The notes: a model not told the origin generated them from the letters alone. DNA of 11,586 nucleotides from Bacteroidota bacterium (GCA_025363505.1 JANYDV010000125.1:1-11586), one strand, 5' to 3'. Shown: positions 1-7,114, counted from the stretch's first letter. A program made the numbers and translations.

Positions 1-213
1 CAAGTAGCTCCCCCGTTGCGAGTATAATATATTTGTGCAGGGAAACCACCGGGGTAATTTCCGGTACCGATACAACCTTCGTTCGGATTTGAAAAAAAAA
101 GCGGAGCTACATAAGGTCGGCGCAGTAAAAACTTTGGTCCAATTCTGCGCATGAACATTCATACTCACCAGCACAGCACCTACGATTAATGATATGATTC
201 GTAATGTTTTCAA
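1..213 (-). CDS. Secreted protein, 3'-partial, apparently frameshifted
   Basis: The reading frame starts at TTG (213-211), overlapping the TGA stop of the upstream secreted-protein gene by two bases; an in-frame TAG lies just before it, so only TTG or a signal-less internal ATG could start it. The first 22 residues form a good signal peptide: MKTLR, a hydrophobic core, then VHA before Gln. The mature part begins QNWTKVFTAPT. After a run of nine T (100-92 read on this strand) frame 0 becomes Arg-rich and unlike an exported protein. The frame one base over reads SNPNEGCIGTGNYPGGF, then AQIYYTRNGGAT, which fits the Asp-box/sortilin-type propeller proteins of this lineage. Eight T would join the two frames. 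Neither frame meets a stop before the window edge. This could be a sequencing error, a decayed gene or a phase-variable tract. The position next to another secreted protein suggests co-transcription. Confidence 0.6.
   Translation of the reverse strand, partial: MKTLRIISLIVGAVLVSMNVHAQNWTKVFTAPTLCSSAFFFKSERRLYRYRKLPRWFPCTNILYSQRGSYL
92..100. repeat. Homopolymer of nine A/T pairs inside a coding region
   Basis: Nine consecutive A on the plus strand (nine T in the coding strand) sit at codons 38-41 of the left-edge gene. The protein-like reading frame changes across this run. In-frame reading needs eight (or eleven) T. Such tracts are prone to slipped-strand replication, transcriptional slippage and base-calling error. 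Confidence 0.8.
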
Positions 214-2072
214 TATCTAATAAACGTACTCCGAATGTGTTGAGCATCAATACAAAGCACATATCTACCGGGAGGTAGGGGTGTAATATCTATAGTGATA
301 TTTGTATCGTCTGAAAAAACAATTTGTGGATTGTACAATCTACCAAGTATATCGTAACAGGAAATAACCCTTGAAGGGATAGCGGATAGATTACTAATCG
401 ATAAAGTATTGTTCGCCGGATTTGGGAAAAGTTGATACGTCGGCGAAGTGTGTGCTCTGACAGCATCGAGTGTATCTCCACTGCCATTCTTACTGGCGCT
501 TCCACGAACTGTTATGAATCGTGTTCCGACACTTGTTACTACTGTTATCGACTCCAGATAATCACCTTCGACATGTGGAGTAAACAAAATGGTCACAAGT
601 GTATTTTCGCCCGGCAACAGTTTGATCGGAACTGCTTTTGAGCTGTTCTGAAATAACGCGGAGTTTGAAGAGCTGATATCTAATATGAGCAACGTATCAC
701 AACCGGTGTTGCTTAGTGTGATACTTCTTTTTTTAAGTGAGTCGATTCCTGTCTTTCCGTAGTCGAGGAGAGTTTGTGAAAGTGAAACTATCGCACTACT
801 TCCGTCCCCGATTCCTCGAAGCGTGAAGATGAGACTTTCCAAATTACCTGTGATGGGTGAGTGAAAACGAAGTCGATAGCGAATGCTGTCCTCGCCCTCG
901 TGTGTAGCTCGGAATGAATAACTAATTTTTATCTCAGAATCGGAAACAAATTGAGGAGTAAAATTTAATTTGAATGCAGAATTTATTTCCACCTGTTTGA
1001 GTGAATCCAGCCAAATACCGGTGCACTGGTCGTAGCGAATCCTGAGGGTTGCACTGGAAATTACGGCATTCGTACAAAGTGAGTTATGAAGAATTGTATC
1101 AATACCAATCGCTACCCGATCACGAACATTGTCTGAAATAACACTATCAACTCCATCATGAGACACACTGAATACACCACCGCTGTCAAGCCAAAAGACG
1201 GTTGAGCCCCTATCAAGAACAACTCCCTTTCTCAGATGGATAAGTGATAAATATGCCGGTCCGACATCTTGAAAAAATTTTCCGAAATTTACGGATCGCA
1301 ATAATTCGCCTCGAACCGGATGACTATAGGCGCCAAGATAAAAGACACCAGAGCAATCTCGTGTGCCGACAACAGGACCGGTCAGATCAAAAAATATACT
1401 TGACAGTGGTTTCCAAGTTGCGCCACTATCAATAGATTGCAATAATTGGCTGCCGCCGGCATACATAATCTTATTTGCGTGATCGCTGTAAAGCGACCAA
1501 ATCGAAGAAATTTTGGTTAGTGCCTTTGTCCAAGTAATGCCGCCGTCGAGCGAGCGATAAATCACCGAGTCGGCAGTGGCAATGAGGGTAGAAGAGCTAT
1601 ACGCTTCAACAGCTGAGATTGAATCACTTGCATCGATACCTACAGACGGATTAAATGTAATACCATCATGGCTGTAGTAGATTTTTTGCTCGATCATCGC
1701 AACAAGTGTCGTGCCATAGACCAAGAGTATGTCACACCGATTTGCGTCTCGAATCTTTGTGAAGACTGTCCAACGTGCCGAAGCTTCGTATATACCATCA
1801 CCCAGCACAGAAAAATAGGCGATGTTGGTATCACGAATAATGATAGAAGTTACGATGCCATTTGGGGTGTAGAGACCATCAATGGAGCCATTATTGTATT
1901 TTGCAACAAGCAATGTACCATCGTTTATCGCGACTAAACCTTTCTTGGTAGTCGCCATATCGAATGCTGAAATACGTCTGTTGTCGATCGCCTTCCACGT
2001 AGCATTACTTGTCACGAAACTCGTGGCAAGTAAAAAGACACAATAGACAACTCGAATCAAACTCCAGCGCAT
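210..2072 (-). CDS. Secreted beta-propeller / ASH-domain protein with T9SS sorting domain
   Basis: A 620-residue exported protein of unknown specific function. Residues 1-24 are a signal peptide with cleavage likely after SNA. Residues about 25-310 carry Asp-box (BNR) repeats typical of sortilin/photosystem-stability-type propellers: SLDGGITW near 174, SIDSGATW near 213, and degenerate SHDG copies near 134 and 304. Residues about 310-420 look like a weak Ig-like/ASH region. Residues 437-523 are a clearer choice-of-anchor-D/ASH domain (DYGKTG, SNTGCDTL, LPGENTLV, FTPHVEGDY). Residues 546-620 form a type A T9SS C-terminal domain (YQLFPNPANNTLSIS, YDILGR, LPPGRYVL), so the product is probably exported through the outer membrane and retained at the surface or released. 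The start is ATG at 2072; a GTG directly before it is equally open and adds one residue. No good ribosome site is seen. A downstream secreted-protein gene overlaps its stop. Confidence 0.85.
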   Translation of the reverse strand: MRWSLIRVVYCVFLLATSFVTSNATWKAIDNRRISAFDMATTKKGLVAINDGTLLVAKYNNGSIDGLYTPNGIVTSIIIRDTNIAYFSVLGDGIYEASARWTVFTKIRDANRCDILLVYGTTLVAMIEQKIYYSHDGITFNPSVGIDASDSISAVEAYSSSTLIATADSVIYRSLDGGITWTKALTKISSIWSLYSDHANKIMYAGGSQLLQSIDSGATWKPLSSIFFDLTGPVVGTRDCSGVFYLGAYSHPVRGELLRSVNFGKFFQDVGPAYLSLIHLRKGVVLDRGSTVFWLDSGGVFSVSHDGVDSVISDNVRDRVAIGIDTILHNSLCTNAVISSATLRIRYDQCTGIWLDSLKQVEINSAFKLNFTPQFVSDSEIKISYSFRATHEGEDSIRYRLRFHSPITGNLESLIFTLRGIGDGSSAIVSLSQTLLDYGKTGIDSLKKRSITLSNTGCDTLLILDISSSNSALFQNSSKAVPIKLLPGENTLVTILFTPHVEGDYLESITVVTSVGTRFITVRGSASKNGSGDTLDAVRAHTSPTYQLFPNPANNTLSISNLSAIPSRVISCYDILGRLYNPQIVFSDDTNITIDITPLPPGRYVLCIDAQHIRSTFIRY

Positions 2073-2131
2073 CACAACATAGTTATATCCCGAAGTAACG
2101 AAATTACGACGAGTTCACCTCTCTTATAGTA

Positions 2132-2156
2132 AAACCCGCTTAGTGGCTAAGGGTTT
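2132..2156 (-). terminator. Intrinsic terminator overlapping the OYE stop codon
   Basis: Read on the minus strand, AAACCC-TTAG, a three-base loop, then CTAA-GC-GGGTTT form a ten-pair stem with a two-base bulge, followed by TTTTA. The TAA stop of the flavin oxidoreductase (2142-2140) lies in the right arm of the stem. This separates that gene from the secreted-protein gene 60 bases downstream, which then needs its own promoter. The T tract is short, so termination may be leaky. Confidence 0.6.
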
Positions 2157-3600
2157 CCGAAAGCAACTCAAACTTTAATGGCACTTCAACTTCGACAATA
2201 TTTGAATGCACACTTTTATTGCCTGCAAGATCATAGGCGCGGATATAGTAGTAATATTTACGTCCACTTTGGGCGAGGTTATCACTATACATCGAGACGG
2301 TAACTGAGTAGAGGTGGTCATAATGATTACCACCATCCTCCGAGCGCCAAATCTCATAACCTGCAACAGCTTCGTTGTCTGTTGCTTGTTCCCAATTGAG
2401 CCTGATTTGATTCGTGCGAGATAATGCTTTAAGTGGTACATCCGATTTCCACATCGGTGCAATAGTGTCATTGCTTTCAGGGGCGTGTTTGTAGCCCTTG
2501 GGCCATAAACCGCACACGACTTCATGGAATGTCTCATCAAGAGCTTTGCACACATTCCAATAGATACATTTTACAATAGCATCTTTCTTGCCTTCGCGAA
2601 TTTTTTTGATGATGTCAGGGTCGGCAAGCAAGCCGCGAGCCATACCGATCATATCGGCACGATCCTGAGATAAAATTTCTTCGGCAAGTTCGGGCGTTGA
2701 TACTTTGCCTGTTGCAATGACAGGAGTCTGCAGTCCATGTAGCCGAAGTTTTTTTCTTGACGCCTCCGGCATATGCAAATTGTATCCATCAGGATATTCA
2801 GCAGGAGGCATACAACGATCTCCTGAATAACCGGTGTAGGGATAGAGTACTTCGCCATCTTTATGAATAGCATCTTCAAATTTCCCACCGGCTGAAAGCG
2901 AAATATAGTCCGCACCTTCGCTTGCCATACGAAGCGCAATTTGTGATGACTCTTCGGTGGTGTATCCGCCTTTGATACATTCCTCACCTAAGAATCTGAC
3001 ACCAATCGGAAAGTCTTCGCCCACCATGCGCCGTACTTGATGCAACACTTGTAAGGGTACGCGTAAACGATTTTCAAGCGATTTGCCGCCAAACTCATCG
3101 GGACGTTTGTTCTTGCGCGAGAGAAAAGAACTAAGCGTATAAGCATGAGCCATGTGAAGCTCAACAGCATCATAACCACACTCACGGGCACGAAGCGCAG
3201 CTTGCCCATAGTGTTCGATTATCTGTTTAATGTCTTCGCGGCTGAGGTCTTCGATCTTCTGCCGCCAACCCGAACGAGCAATCTTCAGGAAGTGAATTAT
3301 TTGCGGGGCAACTTTCGACGGTCCCTCGTTATGTACTCGCTTGGCAAGTTCGGTCAGACCCGGTTTATAATCATCGTTACATATCCGCAATAACGGACCC
3401 GATTTTGCTTCATGGACTGCCATTGCCTCAACGACAATCAGCCCAACTTCACCTTTGGCAAAACGCACATAGCGATCAGTGATAGCTTCATTGACAAAGC
3501 CGTCTTCGCCAGAAAGGCGAGTCACCATTGCCGGAACGACAAGCCTGTTCGGCAATGTCATTGATTTTATTGATAACGGGGATAAGAGATTCTCATACAT
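2140..3600 (-). CDS. Old Yellow Enzyme-family NADH:flavin oxidoreductase with C-terminal FN3 domain
   Basis: A 486-residue FMN-dependent ene-reductase-like protein. Residues 1-340 are the OYE TIM barrel: FENLLSPL-type start (YENLLSPLSIKSMTLPNR), QIIH at 100-103, the active-site HMAHAY at 149-154 (His149, His152, Tyr154), FGGKSLENR, and the phosphate-binding GMARGLLADPD. Residues 345-363 correspond to the 4Fe-4S segment of the 2,4-dienoyl-CoA reductase subfamily but read C-x2-W-x2-C-x11-C, so the second cysteine is Trp348. In that subfamily an FAD/NAD(P)H domain of about 300 residues follows; here there is instead a short linker and a fibronectin type III domain at about 384-475 (IRLNWEQATDNEAVAGYEIW, YYYYIRAYDLAGN). 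There is no signal peptide, so it should act in the cytoplasm. Substrate and electron donor are not evident. It lies downstream of a terminator with only 43 bases before its start and no clear ribosome site. Confidence 0.88.
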   Translation of the reverse strand: MYENLLSPLSIKSMTLPNRLVVPAMVTRLSGEDGFVNEAITDRYVRFAKGEVGLIVVEAMAVHEAKSGPLLRICNDDYKPGLTELAKRVHNEGPSKVAPQIIHFLKIARSGWRQKIEDLSREDIKQIIEHYGQAALRARECGYDAVELHMAHAYTLSSFLSRKNKRPDEFGGKSLENRLRVPLQVLHQVRRMVGEDFPIGVRFLGEECIKGGYTTEESSQIALRMASEGADYISLSAGGKFEDAIHKDGEVLYPYTGYSGDRCMPPAEYPDGYNLHMPEASRKKLRLHGLQTPVIATGKVSTPELAEEILSQDRADMIGMARGLLADPDIIKKIREGKKDAIVKCIYWNVCKALDETFHEVVCGLWPKGYKHAPESNDTIAPMWKSDVPLKALSRTNQIRLNWEQATDNEAVAGYEIWRSEDGGNHYDHLYSVTVSMYSDNLAQSGRKYYYYIRAYDLAGNKSVHSNIVEVEVPLKFELLSETLSH

Positions 3601-3642
3601 AGACCAACAACAACAGTGAGAAAAAAAGGAAGGTTACAAGTA

Positions 3643-3672
3643 CAAAAAAGCCCTCACTTTCGTGAAGGCTTT
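3643..3672 (-). terminator. Strong intrinsic terminator of the lipoprotein gene
   Basis: On the minus strand AAAGCCTTCAC, a GAAA tetraloop and GTGAGGGCTTT form an eleven-pair stem with one wobble/mismatch, running into six T and then GTA. It starts 25 bases after the lipoprotein stop. It would insulate the flavin oxidoreductase from the lipoprotein promoter. Confidence 0.9.
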
Positions 3673-3696
3673 CTGAGGTTTTCTTTGCAGAAAATC

Positions 3697-4230
3697 TTAC
3701 AACAATGTTTTGGAATATGTTGCTTTTGCTATGAAATGGAATCGTACCGTAAAACTAATCGGAGCTTCATTTGTCGTTGCCGTAAAATTTAGTATCGCTG
3801 AACTTGAAGCACCTGAAAGCTGATTCTTCATAAGTAGTTTCCCGTCTTCAGTTAATGTCAACGGCTGCGGTGTTGCGCCGATCGACGAAAGATTAACATT
3901 GCTGATCGAAGCTATTACCTTCGAAGAAGTGCCATCAAGAGTCGTAACCGTGAGCACGCCTGAAACGATATTTTGGGTTGTCGGTCCGGCAAACGAAGTG
4001 ATGGTGTAAGTTGCAGACTCAATTTCAATATCTTTAATATCAGCTTTATACTTGTTATAGTCAGAGCTTGATTTGCTTGCATCAATCGTATCTGATCGAG
4101 AGTAGGTCGTGGTAGGATAATTGGAAATGACGAAATCCTGATTGAGCGAGAAATTGAAGTCTTTATCAATTGTGCAACCGGTCGCTAGAAAAGCGAGCAC
4201 TGCAAAAGCTAAGAATATTGGTTTACGCAT
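3697..4230 (-). CDS. Small outer-membrane-type lipoprotein of unknown function
   Basis: A 177-residue protein I do not recognise as a named family. Residues 2-18 are a lipoprotein signal peptide ending in the lipobox LATGC with Cys19 as the lipidated residue; Thr20-Ile21-Asp22 follow, giving no obvious Asp+2 inner-membrane retention signal. The mature part is rich in Ser, Thr and alternating hydrophobic residues (IEIESATYTITSF, GVLTVTTLDG, AILNFTATTN, ISFTVRFHFIAKATY), which suggests an all-beta sandwich. The ATG at 4230 is supported by AAGGA six bases upstream. It has its own Bacteroidota-type promoter and its own terminator, so it is probably a single-gene transcript. Anchoring in the outer membrane facing the periplasm is inferred from the signal alone. 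Confidence 0.85.
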   Translation of the reverse strand: MRKPIFLAFAVLAFLATGCTIDKDFNFSLNQDFVISNYPTTTYSRSDTIDASKSSSDYNKYKADIKDIEIESATYTITSFAGPTTQNIVSGVLTVTTLDGTSSKVIASISNVNLSSIGATPQPLTLTEDGKLLMKNQLSGASSSAILNFTATTNEAPISFTVRFHFIAKATYSKTLL

Positions 4231-4299
4231 AAAATGTCCTTTTCGATGTTATTTTGGTGGTTTTTTAAAGCTAAAAAAGCGGCATGGTGTTTGCCTCTA

Positions 4300-4333
4300 C
4301 AAATATATGCTTTTTTTGATGTATCTAAACAAA
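4300..4333 (-). promoter_or_regulatory. Bacteroidota-type promoter of the lipoprotein gene
   Basis: TATATTTG (4307-4300) matches the -7 consensus TAnnTTTG exactly, and TTTG (4333-4330) lies 22 bases upstream as a -33 element. It would start transcription roughly 60 bases before the ATG at 4230, where an AAGGA ribosome site is present. The spacing is slightly long for the consensus. Confidence 0.6.
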
Positions 4334-4360
4334 TATCGTACATAATGAGATTCACACCCT

Positions 4361-4378
4361 TGGGAACTGCAATTCCCA
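4361..4378. promoter_or_regulatory. Operator-like inverted repeat upstream of the lipoprotein promoter
   Basis: TGGGAA and TTCCCA form a perfect six-base inverted repeat separated by six bases. It lies 28 bases upstream of the -33 element, a place where a dimeric activator could bind. There is no T tract, so it is not a terminator. No other copy is evident in the window, and the function is inferred from position. Confidence 0.3.
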
Positions 4379-4432
4379 TATTGATTGGTAAATTGTCGGC
4401 ATAAAGCTCTCAAATATTTTAGTATTAGAGAT

Positions 4433-4463
4433 AAAAAAGCCCTCGCAACGGCAAGGGCTTTTT
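4433..4463 (-). terminator. Intrinsic terminator after the CADD-like gene (bidirectional)
   Basis: AAAAAGCCCT pairs perfectly with AGGGCTTTTT, with a C/A mismatch and then a GC/GC extension around a four-base loop. The stem runs into T on both strands. It begins 25 bases after the stop at 4488. Only minus-strand genes are present here, so its relevant user is the CADD-like gene. The stretch from it to the lipoprotein promoter (about 4340-4430) holds no gene. Confidence 0.9.
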
Positions 4464-4487
4464 AGATATAGCTAAACTAAATGCTCA

Positions 4488-5174
4488 TTACATCACAGGG
4501 CATTCGATCTGGTTCTCTCGAACAACACCGGTGAGCATTTGATAATACGCTTTAGCACTTGTACGAGCCGCTTCGATGGCACGGTTCTCATCTTCGGTTG
4601 AATGAAGAAGGGTAGCGAGCATATCACGCTCAGCTTGACGATGGACGAGATCAGCTTCTTCGTGTACTTTGAAGAACGATAAGCCATAGTCGGTCTCGAC
4701 GCCATAATGTTTGGTCAAACCTTCAATCTTTGTCTTTGAGACTTCAGGAATTTGTGACTCATACGCATAGAGAGCCGCAACACCTTCGAGTGTCGAGCCA
4801 TTGCGAGTAAGATTCATCATTGTGCTATCAAGTGTTGCAGTTTCCGGGTATGAAACCGCCGCACGAACCTCAGCGCGGTCACAACCAAGAGCCTCAGAAA
4901 AACGGAGCCACAACTCCGGATGGTTCTCTTCGCCCCACTCTTCTTCGAGCATATTTTCAAGTAATTGCTTGCGAACGATTGGGTCGTCGGACCCGGTATG
5001 CACTGCAGAAACGTAGCGAGCAAAATTGCGCTCAAACTGGTAATACTGTTTCGCATACTCTTGTAACTGCGCATTGGTAAGCGTTCCGGCATTCCAGGCT
5101 TGATAGAATGGATGGCTCAGCACAGCATACTCAGCAATCACAGCGTCGAGACGGGTTAGAAAATCTTGTGTCAT
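4488..5174 (-). CDS. CADD-family di-metal oxygenase, probable p-aminobenzoate synthase
   Basis: A 228-residue helical protein of the heme-oxygenase-like di-metal fold (relatives PqqC, TenA), matching from memory Chlamydia CADD over its whole length, including ALYAYESQIP and HEEAD. In CADD a Fe/Mn centre and O2 convert a Tyr of the protein itself into p-aminobenzoate for folate, with a Lys as nitrogen donor. With a uniform offset of three residues, all key positions are present here: ligands Glu78, His85, Glu139, His171, Asp175 and His178; substrate Tyr24 (CADD Tyr27), Tyr40 and Tyr138 (CADD Tyr43 and Tyr141); donor Lys149 (CADD Lys152). The C-terminal Cys-rich tail of CADD is reduced to ECPVM. 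The start ATG has AGAGGT six bases upstream. It lies 59 bases after the S9 peptidase and ends at a strong terminator. No folate gene is in the window. A plain TenA role is unlikely given the CADD residues. Confidence 0.85.
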   Translation of the reverse strand: MTQDFLTRLDAVIAEYAVLSHPFYQAWNAGTLTNAQLQEYAKQYYQFERNFARYVSAVHTGSDDPIVRKQLLENMLEEEWGEENHPELWLRFSEALGCDRAEVRAAVSYPETATLDSTMMNLTRNGSTLEGVAALYAYESQIPEVSKTKIEGLTKHYGVETDYGLSFFKVHEEADLVHRQAERDMLATLLHSTEDENRAIEAARTSAKAYYQMLTGVVRENQIECPVM

Positions 5175-5221
5175 CGTTATACCTCTTGGTGGTTTTTAAA
5201 GTCGGGTTATAAACAGCAATA

Positions 5222-5229
5222 CAAAAATA
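5222..5229 (-). promoter_or_regulatory. Possible -7 promoter element for the CADD-like gene
   Basis: TATTTTTG matches TAnnTTTG and sits 48 bases before the ATG at 5174, in the only gap between it and the S9 peptidase. A T-rich stretch about 22 bases further upstream, inside the last S9 codons, could serve as a weak -33 element. The region is AT-rich, so a chance match is possible. Confidence 0.35.
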
Positions 5230-5233
5230 ATAA

Positions 5234-7045
5234 TTACTGCAAATGTTTCGCTAAAAATTGCTCCATATCAGCATAGACTTCAAACCTGTTTTCTTCATTA
5301 TGAAAGCCGTGACCTTCATTCTCTTTGACAATATATGGCACGTCGATGCCCCTTTTTTGCAATGCCTCGACGATTTGGTTCGATTCATTGATATTCACTC
5401 GTGGGTCTTGTGCTCCTTGAATAACCATTAATGGCGATACGATCCTATCGACATGAAATACCGGTGATGCCGCTCTCATCAGATCCTTGTCAACTTCAGG
5501 GTTGCCCACCATTTCATACATACTTTCGAGAAATGGCTTCCAGTAGGGGGGGATTGTCTGCATAAAGGTGAAGAGATTAGAAACGCCAACGTAATCAATA
5601 CCGCAAGCATACAATTCCGGTGTATAGGTCATTCCCGCAAGTGTGCAATAACCGCCGTAGCTACCTCCATAAATAGCAATCCGTTTTGCATCAGCGGTCC
5701 CTTGGTCAATGAGCCATTGTACGCCATCACTGACATCATCTTGCATGGACAAGCCCCATTGTTTGAATGATGCTTCCCAAAAGGCTCTGCCATAGCCGGT
5801 GGAGCCACGAAAATTTAGTTGAAAGATCGCGTAACCACGATTGGCAAGAAACTGTACTTCCGGGTTATAGCCCCAAGCATCGCGGTGCCACGGTCCGCCG
5901 TGTGGATTGATTATAACCGGCAGATTTTTTGGATCTTTCCCTTTCGGAAGTGTGAGGTAGCCATTAATAGTTAAGCCATCACGAGAAGTAAATCGGATAG
6001 GCTTCATCTCGCAAAGATCATTCTCATCGAGCCAGGGACTAATATCGGCAAGTTTGGTTAATGTATCTGTTTCCTTTTCATAGACATAACATGCTCCGAG
6101 CGAGCGATCGCTGTATGTACGGACAATAAAAACATCTTCTTCTTTATTATGAGCACTCAGGCTTACTTCATAATTCGGCAATAATTCATACAAACGATGA
6201 TAGAGTTTCTCGGTATCGTGATCGAAAAAGTGGCGTTCATTTTTATAGGTCGTATACGTCGTATGAGTAATAACCTTTCGTTTTTTTGAGAAGTGGAGAT
6301 TATGAACATCAACTTCGGGATGTTCAAATATTATTTTTTTCTCGATACACGTTGCAGGGTCAATCAAGGTAATTGCCAATTTGTCTCGACCGATATTGCT
6401 AGCACAAAACACATTGGTATTATCAAACATAAAAAACATTGGCAGAAGCTTCTCACGAAAATTCGTGGTCCGGATCGGGCGAAATTCTTTAGTCTCATCC
6501 TCTCGGTAGAGAAAAGTCGAATTCACACCATCGGTTGCGACAGCGATTCTGAGAATTCCATTATGATCAGTGACCCAGGAAGTAATGTTACCCGGGTTTT
6601 TGGCTACCAGATGTAATTCGCCGCTGATGATATTAAGCCTGAAGACATCAAAGACTTCTTTATCGCGATTGTTCATCGAGATCAGCATAAGATTTTCTTG
6701 TTCTTCGAGTTCGTCAATAATATTGACGGTTACTTTGTCAAATGGTGTCAGATCACGAACGTCGGTTCCATCAACAGCAGCACTAAAGAGATGAAAGTTT
6801 TCGTCACCGCCAAAGTCTTTCGCATAGATAATTTGGTCATTACCTTTCCAGAAATACCCTGCCATATCACGAGCAGTTTCTGAGGTGATACGCTTTGCTT
6901 CTCCACCATTGCGGGATTGAATAAATATATTTTTTCGACGTTCGAAGGGCGCCAGGAATGATATCCAATTTCCGTCAGGAGAAATTTGATAGCCGGATTG
7001 TTCGGGTGTTCGAAAAAAATCTTTTAGGTCGTATTGTTTTACCAT
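5234..7045 (-). CDS. S9 family prolyl oligopeptidase / acylaminoacyl peptidase-like serine peptidase
   Basis: A 603-residue cytoplasmic serine peptidase; no signal peptide is present. Residues about 1-340 form the seven-bladed propeller with TolB/WD40-like blades (YQISPDGNWISFLAPFERRKNI is the first). Residues about 350-603 are the alpha/beta hydrolase domain: oxyanion motif NPHGGPWHRDAWG, FRGSTGYGRAF, nucleophile Ser462 in GGSYGGY, acid Asp547 in GAQDPRVN, and His579 in EGHGF. The full catalytic triad is intact. Such enzymes cut short peptides or remove blocked N-terminal residues; the exact specificity cannot be read here. The ATG start has no Shine-Dalgarno. It follows cinA after 69 bases containing a TTGTACAA palindrome (7085-7092 region) and a small TGTG-TTTT-CACA hairpin (7060-7071), with no terminator, so readthrough from the cinA operon is plausible. 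Confidence 0.92.
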   Translation of the reverse strand: MVKQYDLKDFFRTPEQSGYQISPDGNWISFLAPFERRKNIFIQSRNGGEAKRITSETARDMAGYFWKGNDQIIYAKDFGGDENFHLFSAAVDGTDVRDLTPFDKVTVNIIDELEEQENLMLISMNNRDKEVFDVFRLNIISGELHLVAKNPGNITSWVTDHNGILRIAVATDGVNSTFLYREDETKEFRPIRTTNFREKLLPMFFMFDNTNVFCASNIGRDKLAITLIDPATCIEKKIIFEHPEVDVHNLHFSKKRKVITHTTYTTYKNERHFFDHDTEKLYHRLYELLPNYEVSLSAHNKEEDVFIVRTYSDRSLGACYVYEKETDTLTKLADISPWLDENDLCEMKPIRFTSRDGLTINGYLTLPKGKDPKNLPVIINPHGGPWHRDAWGYNPEVQFLANRGYAIFQLNFRGSTGYGRAFWEASFKQWGLSMQDDVSDGVQWLIDQGTADAKRIAIYGGSYGGYCTLAGMTYTPELYACGIDYVGVSNLFTFMQTIPPYWKPFLESMYEMVGNPEVDKDLMRAASPVFHVDRIVSPLMVIQGAQDPRVNINESNQIVEALQKRGIDVPYIVKENEGHGFHNEENRFEVYADMEQFLAKHLQ

Positions 7046-7114
7046 TTGAGATAAGGGTATGTGTTTTCACAAACAAGAAAAGTTATTGTACAACGACAAA
7101 GATGTAGAATAAAG

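Noticed and set aside
432..641. Plus-strand open frames inside the secreted-protein gene (also 1244-1435 and 1668-1937)
   Set aside because: They lie antisense to a gene with clear domains and have no family-like sequence.
4488..5174. TenA thiaminase or PqqC assignment for the CADD-like protein
   Set aside because: The residue-by-residue match to CADD, including ALYAYESQIP, HEEAD and the donor lysine, is better, and no thiamin or PQQ genes are nearby.
6293..6883. Plus-strand frames within the S9 peptidase gene
   Set aside because: Shadows of the real minus-strand gene, which has an intact catalytic triad.
7060..7071. TGTG-TTTT-CACA hairpin as a terminator between cinA and the S9 peptidase
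   Set aside because: Only four base pairs and no T tract after it on the minus strand.
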